Positions 1-9,000 of a stretch of DNA of 16,151 nt are shown one piece after another (the first letter of the stretch is position 1; the number at the start of each line of letters is the position of its first letter). Origin of the DNA: Ectocarpus siliculosus (Eukaryota > Sar > Phaeophyceae > Ectocarpales > Ectocarpaceae); NCBI GenBank assembly GCA_000310025.1, contig FN649753.1, positions 1,085,467-1,101,617 of the forward strand, written 5' to 3'. The notes under the pieces were generated by a model that saw nothing but the letters and a program-made list of their open reading frames with translations, made no database searches and was not told the DNA's origin. Both the position numbers and the translations under genes were made by a program.

Positions 1-370
1 GGCGAGGGCGGGGGCCGGGCCTTCCCCCGCGGCCGGAGGGGATTCCGGGTTTCCGGGTGCGCGGCTGTGGTTTTTCCCTTTCATTTCCAGGAGCGGCCGG
101 ACCAGGGAGGAGCCCTTTTGGGGGGGGGGGGTTTTGGAGCTGCTCCCGTGGTTGTTGCTCCCGCTGAGGATGCTTGCGTTCCGGGGGGGGGGCGGCTTTT
201 GGGGGGGTTTTTCGACCGGGGAGGGGGTGTTGTTGCTCCCCGCCATGGGGGCATTCCCGTCTTTTTCCTTTCCCCCCCCGGGGGGGGAAAGAGGAAGGTT
301 TTTGTTTGTTTTGGGACAGGGATTTTGGGCCTTTTTTGGGGGGGGGGGGGGTGGCGGGGGTCATGAGGTA
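1..370. other. G-homopolymer-rich low-complexity region
   Basis: Runs of G at 120-131, 183-192, 201-207, 280-287 (after C8) and 338-351 alternate with T runs and short GC-rich text. The open frames here encode only Gly-rich low complexity. Composition changes abruptly near 365. It may be a genuine GC-rich repeat or degraded sequence at a contig end; no gene is supported. Confidence 0.6.
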
Positions 371-389
371 GCGCGATAAGAGCTTAAAT

Positions 390-640
390 CCTGTGCGTGT
401 GTGTGTTTCATTCATAACCATCGACTGCTAAACGGATGTGTGTTTCATCAAAACTGACATCGGCCGCGTTTGCCTGCTGACCATGAAAGTCAGTCAGCCT
501 CGTACTGCTGTACCGGGATTGAATTTAAAAAAAAAAAGACGTGTGTGCGTATGTGTATCTTCATCATTAGCATAGAATCGACCGCGCTCACCGGATCACC
601 AGCAACCAGTCTTGTCGCCGGGCATGTGGAGCACAAAGAC
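390..640 (+). repeat. Degenerate repeat array A (same family as array B)
   Basis: A GT-rich lead followed by an ATCGGCCGCG head at 459 and an ATCGACCGCGCT head at 577 gives a period of 118 bp, with a partial head near 418. Shared blocks with 15568-16130 include GCTGACCA.TGAAA, GTCAGCCT, CATTAGCAT, CAGTCTTG and TGGA.CAC. The copies are older or more eroded than those in array B. Confidence 0.7.
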
Positions 641-1547
641 AGATCACTACTACCTCGTAACGACGTTCTTTACTGTGGCATCACGGGTTGTGTGCTGCTT
701 CTGTCTGTGAATGCTTAGGTGCACATCTGTGGACGTGGCGTTGGGGCGCAGTTGTGCGTGATTTCAGGATCTGTCAGCACTAATACGGAGTATCTACGCG
801 GCGCGCGGGTGCACAGCTGCTGCCGTTGTTGTCTGTGCGGGCTTCGTGAATGGATTGGGATAAGTAAAGGCCTTTTCTTTTAACCCTTCTCAAGAGCGAA
901 CACATCTTTACTATACTACACATGTGTGAGTCCATCAACAGCACCGGCGGCGCCATTCATCATCTGATCACGTGATGTCCAGAGGACAGATGGTTGAGGA
1001 GACACTCAAGGCCATATGCGATACACTGCGTGGAGTCCTACCCACTACACGTACCACAACACCGTAACGCTATGAATTCATTGCTAATCTGTCTCAGACT
1101 CTTTTCTATGATAGAGATGGATTCGTTGTGTCAAATTAAGAAAAATAAAAAAACTAAAAAAATATACATATACATATAGCTGATGGCAAAACTGGCGAAC
1201 GTCGTAAAGGGTTGGGAGAGTTACAAGAGGAGCTGGGCGCGACAACATCTCAGGTTTCCCGGGCAGGCCTGTGGGGATGGGTGTGAGAGTGTGGGGAGAA
1301 GGCGGACAAATATGAGAGGGGGGGGGGCGCGAAAGCGAGGCCTATTGTAGGCATCTATGCATACAGTCAGTAGAGAGAATCTGGGAGTTTTTCCCTATGG
1401 ACGCCGCCACACGCTTCGTTCGTCTCTCCCTCTCTGAAGAGAGGCCTGAGGGCGGCGGTCGGCGGGGAAACATTGACTGTTTTGTTAGATGTGCGTTTTC
1501 AAACGAACTTCTCTGCAAATTCTACGTGCGCATCTCTCTTGTCACGC
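641..1547. other. Unassigned region left of the tRNA-like elements
   Basis: No coding exon, RNA gene or clear repeat is recognised. An A-rich stretch lies at 1137-1179 and a G9-10 run near 1319. It could be intergenic or intronic to the minus-strand gene. Confidence 0.6.
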
Positions 1548-1570
1548 GTGCGTGCCGCGTGGGCACGCAC
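1548..1570 (+). repeat. Short perfect inverted repeat
   Basis: GTGCGTGCC, five-base loop, GGCACGCAC: a 9-bp perfect hairpin just upstream of the tRNA-like segment. No function is shown. Confidence 0.7.
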
Positions 1571-1665
1571 ATGAATCTACGCCCGAGGCCGCCGATCGGT
1601 GCGGAAGAACTCGTGGGCAGCGCACTGCAGCACCGCAGCAGGTTTAAACCATTGTAAAACCGGTC

Positions 1666-1740
1666 GCCCCGGTGGTCTAGTTGGTATCCTCGAAACCTTC
1701 TAGAGGTCAGGTCAGGGGTTCGAATCCCGGCGTAAGCCAG
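1666..1740 (+). repeat. tRNA-derived (SINE-like) segment with A and B boxes
   Basis: TGGTCTAGTTGG (1673-1684) fits the RNA polymerase III A box and GGTTCGAATCC (1718-1728) is a perfect B box at tRNA-like spacing. The acceptor, D and T stems do not pair properly, so it is not a working tRNA. It is most likely the head of a SINE or a tRNA pseudogene. The antisense reading gives the familiar spurious peptide AGIRTPDLTSRR. Confidence 0.75.
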
Positions 1741-1772
1741 CTTGTCTTGCAAAGTGAGTTCTTCTCTCGCTT

Positions 1773-1830
1773 CCGCTCCTGGCCTAGTGGATAGCGCTAG
1801 TTTGTGTGTACACAGAGGTAAGAGAGTGCT
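1773..1830 (+). repeat. Second tRNA A-box-like segment
   Basis: TGGCCTAGTGGATAGCGC (from 1780) is a strong A-box/D-arm match lying 107 bp after the first A box in the same orientation. No acceptable B box follows. It is probably part of the same composite or dimeric SINE-like element, or a second degenerate copy. Confidence 0.45.
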
Positions 1831-2368
1831 GAACTCTCCTCGTATTAAATATCGAAGGCAAAGTACCGCAGGAGGGGAGGGTAGAGAGGGGCTCTTCTGT
1901 GTGACCACGGGTTGGAATAAACGGCACTACTGCTGTGAGCGCTGATGTGAAGTGAAGACAAAAAAAAAAAAACGTGTGCAAATGCGCAGGAACGATCCCG
2001 AGTTGTCCCGAGCGCGGACACCTCATGGGATGATGGGCAAGTCTGCACCAACATACCATCGGCGAAGCGCGAGTGAATAAAACGCTTACGCTTGTCTGTG
2101 TTCTCTGAGGCTCACACGCTGCTGCCTGTTACTCGCTCCATGTGGTAGACAAACAAAGGGATCAAAGGAGACAGATGCACGCAAGATTCCATGACATAAA
2201 GAATACAACACAGCTGACTTCGGCCACAAGATGCGGTCTGCTGCACTCGCGTAGATAGCTTCGCTGGCTCGCCCTCTCGGGCAACATCAAGAGCAAAGCA
2301 GTAGGGGCACGAAGAAGCAACAACGACCAGGACAACACATAGCCTAGAGAAGCACGTGCGTTGTTCAC
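1831..2368. other. Unassigned region between the SINE-like elements and the minus-strand exon
   Basis: Contains an A13-type run near 1961 and AATAAA-like words near 1916 and 2076, but no gene to which they could belong. If the minus-strand exon splices at 2369, this is its first intron. Confidence 0.5.
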
Positions 2369-2605
2369 CTGTTCCACCAGGTCGCGCATGCTGCCGAGGC
2401 TGCCAAGCAGGCTCCTCTTTCTCTGCTGCTGGGGCGGAGAAACAGCGGTGACCGCATTGTTATTACTTGCAACGTCGACGAATTTGGACGGCTTGCTGAT
2501 GCTGCTGGAGCTCCTTCCCTTTCCCGAAGAATCCATGGCGTCGTTGTCGGCAGAGGAGACAGCCCCCCCCTTCTCCAGGGCTTTGTCCTTCTTGCGGCGC
2601 CTCAT
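2369..2605 (-). CDS. Unidentified protein, probable first coding exon, divergent to COPB1
   Basis: The minus-strand frame starts MRRRKKDKALEKGG and continues through a Ser/Lys-rich segment with SGKGRSSSSISKPSKF. It ends RKRSLLGSLGSMRDLVEQ, followed by CAG|GTGAAC, a plausible phase-0 donor. Third positions are strongly G/C, as in the COPB1 exons, and the ATG has A at -3. The basic, low-complexity N-terminus could be a targeting or nuclear-type tail. The GSLGSMRDLVEQ end loosely recalls the start of YbaB-type proteins, but this is too weak to name it. Downstream exons would lie below 2369 on the minus strand; I could not identify any. The frame itself stays open to 2162. Confidence 0.5.
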
Positions 2606-3020
2606 TTTTGCGCGTCTTCAACTCAAGATAAAGTCAAGTGTGCAAGGAGCAAAAGTGAGGGACAAAGGCAAGTTTCGAACCACACCAGAAGGCGTCTTCA
2701 TCTACGATGGCGGACCGGGGATGGAATCCTGTTGTCCCCTGTTTCAAAAGGGCCCCCACTTTTATCCACGGAGCCCCCCTTGTCCAACGCAAGTGAGGGA
2801 CACACAGAAGCAGCAGGGTCAGGCGTTCCCGCGACCGCAGAGCATCGGCAGAGGGACTGACCGGGGGACGAAAGGCAGTGTGCGCTGGGTCCAAGGTCGA
2901 GTAGAGGACCGAGGGGAAGGCTTTCGTTGGAAGCGTGTCTGCAGCAGTTTTGCACACTTCCTTTTCCGAGCCTTTAGTCTCTCCGTGACTCCGGGAGGGA
3001 GGGAGCGGCGGGGGGTAGCC
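2606..3020. promoter_or_regulatory. Intergenic region between divergent genes
   Basis: 415 bp separate the proposed start codon of the minus-strand gene from the COPB1 start. It must hold the COPB1 5' leader and probably a shared bidirectional promoter. I see no clear TATA box, CAAT box or repeated operator, so the assignment rests on position only. Confidence 0.5.
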
Positions 3021-3086
3021 ATGGCGGTGACCGAGCAGCATTGCACGATTCTCTTCAATAGCGACGGCTTGCAGTCCATGCAACAG
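3021..3086 (+). CDS. COPB1: COPB1 exon 1 (residues 1-22)
   Basis: Encodes [16 protein letters not shown] and onward. The Cys-Thr-hydrophobic pattern followed by Asp-Gly resembles the first residues of plant beta-COP. The ATG lies in a good context (GCCATGG). The donor is CAG|GTATGC, phase 0. The frame is open upstream to 2361, but that part shows no family similarity, so the start here is chosen on homology. Confidence 0.85.
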
Positions 3087-6000
3087 GTATGCTCACAGAG
3101 GAAACTCCATTCGCTGTCGACCCCCGCTCTTTTTGCACCCTGTCAAGAGCGCTGTTGTTGTCCGTGGACAGAATATCGATTAGCTTCTGGCCTCCTCTGC
3201 GATGCGCCGCCGGGGTGCCATGTGTATTGCTCGATGGGTGCGGCAATGCTTGTGTTTGACAACGCGGAACAAAGTTCGTCTGCTCTCACTTCTCAGATAG
3301 CACGGCAAGGACGCTTGTGTTGGTAAACCTGGATGACGCAAAGTACTCTGTGCACTCTGATTCCGGGGTGGGCAGAGACAGGGAAGGCAATGTTGGCTAG
3401 AACGCGTTTGTTCTTCCAATCAGAATCTCACACGACACCGCACCGGCGGTCAAAGCGGGCTCTCCGCAGGCGGCGGGCAGCGCCAAAAGAACTCATAAAG
3501 CAGTTAGACCCCTCGCAGTTGTTGCTGTGTCACTCGCAATGGCGACCGGCTGCACTGCCGCATGCAACAATCGCGCACGCACTGTACCTGTAGGTTTTTC
3601 CGCGTTTCACATGCACACACGCAATTCTCCCGACCAAGGTTTGCCTCAGATTTACAGTGCCACACAGAGTCCCCCCCCGTTTCCGCTTCAAACCTCGGTG
3701 GTATCTACGCCACAAACCTACCCTTGCTTCATTTAGGCAGTCTGTGCTGGTACTGGTGAGGATCAACACTCATGGAGCAACTGCGACACACAAGTCGTGC
3801 TTCCTCAGTTTTTTCTTTGTGTCCGCGTCTTTTCAGTCCGCTTCCACCCACACGACCCCCGACACAAGACCAGTACAAGCGACACACAGGAAGGACATTC
3901 CCCGTCGTAAACATTCCTCTTTCCACGTGTTCACGTGAAGGATCATTTTACGCGAACAGCAGGTAGATCTACGCCAAAGAGATGGGACGAAAACACACAC
4001 ACATGCAACACATAGCACCATGCAGTGCTGAGAGACTCTAGCTGTGCACCACGAAAAAATTGCGTTGCATTCGTTCGAACACCGCAGCCTCCTGTGAAAA
4101 CCCTAGCGCTACGTATTGGACGAAGGGCTGAGGCAAGCAACTGTCCGTACAAAATGCTGACATGAACCCTGTTGCGAAGCTATTTGCGACGTACTGAGGA
4201 TTGTGCTGAGGAAGATGCTTCGCTGGCTCATCCCAGCACGAGTAGGTCAAATCCCCCCATTCTACTCACCGCACGCATTCAACTTCGCGACATGATGCAC
4301 ACGGAGCTGCTGCCAATTACGTCTATGAAACCCTGAGCAGCTCTCCGCTACAGCGTGTATTCTGGGTCGGCTGAAATTGTCTTCCCGCCTACGCGTTGTT
4401 GGATGCCGGGTGTAAGCTGGGCTACCACGCTCACTCGCCGGCAGAGATCATTGAAACACGAACGAGGGTCTCTCCCCTCCCAACGATAACTGCCGTCTGT
4501 GCTGTGACCGGCGAACAATGTACTCTTTCTTCCCTCCGGCTACGTCTCGGTCGTTGTCAGTCTTCTCGTTTCGAGTTTTCGTTTTTTTGTTTTTTCTAGT
4601 TATGCAACTCTTTATTTGTTGCAGAGGGGAAGTGGAAACCCGCGAGGATGTACGCGCAATCTTGGGAGATCTCAAACGCCCCTGCCCAACAACAGTCAAG
4701 GATTTTGTACAAACGCCAAGCCCCCCACAGCTGCTGAGAATAGAGTAAACGCTCACGACTATGTAACGCACCTAATGTTCAGTCCTAAGATACCGCTATA
4801 CGCCGCGAGGCATTGAGTAGCTCGTGTCCGAAAGAGCGACGTTGTGATATTATGGTCGAGAGCTTTCCAAAGACGCAAGCTTGGGTTCCAGGTGGTTGGC
4901 ATCCCCGTTGTTGGCGACGTGTCCAACGTGGTACAGTATGTTGAGCCCCGGGTTGTCGTATTTCTGGTGCGTGATGTAGGTCGGGGTGGCTCGTTTTTGA
5001 TGACGCCGTGCTCTGGTGCCTCTTGACTGCCTATTTGGCGCGTTTTCTCTTTTTCGTGTCGAAGCCTGCCGTGACGCAATGATCAAGCACGGACCTGCGA
5101 TGTGCAAGCGTTTGAAACACGCGCGAAATAGTGATCGAGAATCTCTTGTGATTCTCCGTTTCGGGGTATCTGACCTCCAGCTGCACGGCCTGTCTGAAGT
5201 GTACCACGTATCAAACACGTATGACACACATACCGCGGACGTGCGCGACGATGTCAGCTGTGGACCACCACATTTGTTGAAAGTGCCTAGAGTCTTCGAG
5301 CAGACTTGGTGCACCAGTACGCGGCATGACGCATATTATCGAACAGAAACTTGCCTTGTATCCCTTCGTAGGCCTTTGGAGCACAGACACGCACACAGGT
5401 GTATGCAGCAGGAATGGTATTGGTCTTCTCGTTGGTACTTCAGAAGCAGGACATTGTGGTCCAACTCCTGCTCTCCCTCTGTCGGTAGAACCCGTGGACT
5501 AGGAAAACGTGTTTGCGTTTTTTAGCCCGCTGTGTGTAGACACTGACGTATTTTTTCGATGGTCCGCCGGTTGTTGCGGACGATGATAGTAGCACGCAAG
5601 CACGTAACTCTCTGTCGCATCATGTGTTCAGAATGACAACAACGGCCCCGTCACCGAACAACTGAACGAATCGCAGGATGACATCATCAAGAACCTGGAG
5701 CAGCCGAATATCTCGGGGAAGGTGACTGGCATCAAGCAGGCCATCCTGCTGTTGCTGTCGGGCGAGACAATGCCCAGGTAAGCGCAAGGTCAAGCCCGCG
5801 TCGACGACAAATCGAACAGGGTTCGTTTTGTCCATGAAGGGGGGCCTTAAAACGACGAGACAAGCTGCTATTGGCCCGAAAGCGTTGCTATGTGGTTGGT
5901 TGCCTCGGTTCTCATGTCCCCTACATACCTTCTTTTCTCTCTCTCCTCTTTCTCTTTAATCGCGCGCCCTCTGGGCTTTTTGGGTCTTGCGCGCAAAGGC

Positions 6001-9000
6001 TGCTGATGTCGGTCATCAAGGGGTGTTTGAAGGACGACAGCAAGGAGCTGAAGAAGCTGGTTATGATGTACTGGGAAGTTGTGAAGAAGTACGACGCAGA
6101 GGGGAAGCTCCTACCGGAGATGATCCTGGTACGTACATCCACAGATACTGGTTTTCTCCGGCGCCATTTTTTTTTTGTTTTTGCTCGTCCGAAGTTGCGG
6201 TTCAGTGTTGCATCGATTTCCCTCCCTCAGGGGTATTTCCGGCGCTAAGATTGTGTTGGTGAGGCTGAAACAAACGGTGTAACATGGGGAGTCACAGCAA
6301 CGCTCCTGGTGGAATGCTGCGGCTACGCTTTTTGCGTGATGAAATGGGCCCCATGAGCTGTAAATCCATGCCGTTGTGATGATCCCCGGGAGTTTCGGTT
6401 CTTTGTTTTTTGTGTATCGTGTCGTGATGGCGACCAGACCAGGACCAACAACCCTCTGGTCCTAATGCACACATAACAGGATAGCAGCACTCTTGGCTGG
6501 CAGAACGCGGGACACCGAAAGAACTTGAGTGTGGTATTATGGATCACCTCGCACCTCCCGCCCAGTTTTCGGGAAAATTCTCATCGCCCGCCCTAACGTT
6601 TGGTGCTCGTCGCCTTCCCGCCCCTCCCCCTTTTGACAAAACCCAGGTTTGTAATGCCCTGCGTAACGACTTGAACCACCCCAACGAGTACGTGCGCGGG
6701 TGCACGCTGCGGTTCCTGTGCAAGCTCCGCGAGCCGGAGCTCCTGGAGCCTCTTATCCCGACCGTAAAGGTGCGCAGGTCTTTTATTCGTGTGATGTGCT
6801 TGGTCTGTTGTTGTTGTGGTTGTAGGTTGCTTAGAAGGGTGTCCTTTGGAGCGTGCTCGTGAGAACACTAACAGCAATATCATCACTAAAAGGGTGATGT
6901 GAGATGAAACTGAACGCTCGATTCTGCCAGCGGCTATTGTTTTCCAAGCTCGAACAGCCCGCACGGGTGACGTGTCTAGACTCAAAGAACCCAGCGAACC
7001 ATGCCGACCCACATACAAATCTGTCGACAGTTTCCATCATGGCGGTACGGTGGCCTGTCCGTGCTTCGATTGGTTATTGCCGCAACCCAGTTTGCCGTCT
7101 TTCTGCTGCAAGTGCCCTGCCCTTGTCCTCCACGCTGCATGTCCTTACGGGCGGGCTTTTTTTGTGTGTTGCTGCGTTGATGCTGTGGGGGTTCACACTG
7201 GTGGTGAAATTTTCTTTAGATTTGCTGTGTCCTTCCTTGCATTACCCCCCGGTCCCGAAGACGTGACGAGCTGCTGTCTTGTATGATAAGGGCTTGCTGA
7301 TTGACCCCGACACACGGAACGCACTGTCCGCCCTGCCACTACCCGCGTGCGCTGCTCAGCTTTGCTTGGAGCACCGCCACAGCTACGTTCGCCGCAACGC
7401 CGCGCTTCTGTGCTACTACGTCCACAAGAACTTTGGGCAGCAGGTAACCAAAAGGGTCACAGTGTCTAGACTAGTGGCGCGGGGAGGGAGGGAGGTAGGT
7501 GATGTTTTGTCGAAACCGAGCGCATGGCAGCACTGGCGGGAGACTGACGTCACCGCTTGACACGTTCTTGTTTTGAGCCGTCTAGGCCGAAGCTCCCTTC
7601 CGTCACGAATCCCAGAAGATTATCCCGTGGTTAATATTGCATTGGTGGCGTATTGCTGGCCGCGAGCGCGTTGTTCGTCTCCTATTAACGGTATTTGTGG
7701 CCGAACGAGGACGACGTTTGCACTTGAATATCCGCGGGTTATGTAGAGAAGTAGCCGAGGTTTCGGTGTAATGAGGCATTTTTCTCTGCTCTCTAATATT
7801 TTACCGCGACGTTTGAACCGATTTTAATCTCGCCGCATTTTGTGACGGGCGCAGCTTCTGCCCGACGGACCGGAGCTTATCGAGCGTTTCATCGCCGCCG
7901 AGGGGGACACCTCCGCCAGGCGCAGCGCCTTCCTGTTCTTGTACAACGAGTCCGAGGAGCTGGCCATCGACTTCTTGAACAACCACATGGAGGACGTGAG
8001 TGCCCGCGGCCGGGTCGGTTGTAGCGTAGGTGACGTACGATATCATACTCCCTGGACTGATGCCCAAAAGGCTCGATTTTTCCACAGCGGAAAAGAATGG
8101 CGGCACCGAAAACGGCGGCGTTGAAGCCGTCTGTCTCGTCAGCTCTTACCGGCTGGGGAAGCACTCATTATGTGAGAATGAGCCATTTATTGTCGTAGAC
8201 GGAACAATCTGACGCTTAATGTAACTGAAGAATGTACATGCATCATTTTGTTGGGACCGGGGCTACGAAGAAGAGACCTGGCCTACCCCCCTTCTGGACA
8301 CTTTGGGGAGAGCACGTACTGGCGGAGCAATCCATGCGTCAGAATGGGTCATATTTTCCCGCGAGAAAAAACTCGTGTTTTCTCACGCATGCGTGTGCGT
8401 GCAGACCGCCGGGCTCAGCGCAGCATAGTCAACGCATCCAATATACCACCAGCAAAAATAATGTTTCCAACGGCATGTCTCTCCATGCGCTGCAACGCCG
8501 CTTCTCCGTCATTGTGTGTTCTCGCTATTGATCAGGTTCCGAAGTTCGGCGACGGCTTCGCCTTGCTGGTGCTGGAGCTTTGCCGGAAGGTGAGAGAGAG
8601 TGCGTCGTCGGCGCAGGGAAAGATCCGGCATTTTTGGTGCAGAAATTCGGGTTTTCGTGGTTTTTGTGTGGTGAGAAGCGTGTTTTGATGCCGTTCCGAC
8701 AGTTCTTATTTCGGGGCCAATCGCCATCTTTTCACGTAAATTGTCCCCCAATTTTTTTTTCGGCGTTCGGGTCGTTCCGCAAATGTGTTCTTTGGATGAC
8801 GAAAGGTTGATTTGTGATGAGAGATGCACACACGCGTCAAAACTCGGTTCAACATTGGCGTGTTCCCTTCGGTCATTGTTTTTTTTGTTTGCTTGTTTCG
8901 TTTGTCCTTGGGTTGGCAGGTGTGCCGGCGAGACCCCAGCCAGAAGTCTCGGTTCGTGAGGGTGCTGCTGTCCATGCTCCAGAGCCGCTCCGCCGCCGTA

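Noticed and set aside
67-366. Gly-rich small protein
   Set aside because: Several overlapping frames are open because of G and T runs; there is no codon signal.
1666-1740. Functional tRNA gene
   Set aside because: A and B boxes are present, but the acceptor stem, D stem and two T-stem pairs do not form.
1522-1908. 128-residue minus-strand open frame
   Set aside because: Its centre (AGIRTPDLTSRR, GYQLDHRGD) is the antisense reading of tRNA B and A boxes, a well-known false protein signal from SINEs.
2361-3326. Single 321-codon + strand gene containing COPB1 exon 1
   Set aside because: Only [12 protein letters not shown] onward resembles beta-COP. The upstream part is the antisense of a coding-like minus exon plus intergenic sequence, and the downstream part is read-through into intron 1.
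5016-5525. 169-residue + strand open frame in intron 1 as a nested gene
   Set aside because: No recognisable domain, no biased codon use, and overlapped by an equally long minus-strand frame.
7279-7359. 5' extension of exon 5
   Set aside because: The frame is open, but homologues have no residues here and the CTCAG acceptor at 7355-7359 gives an exact alignment.
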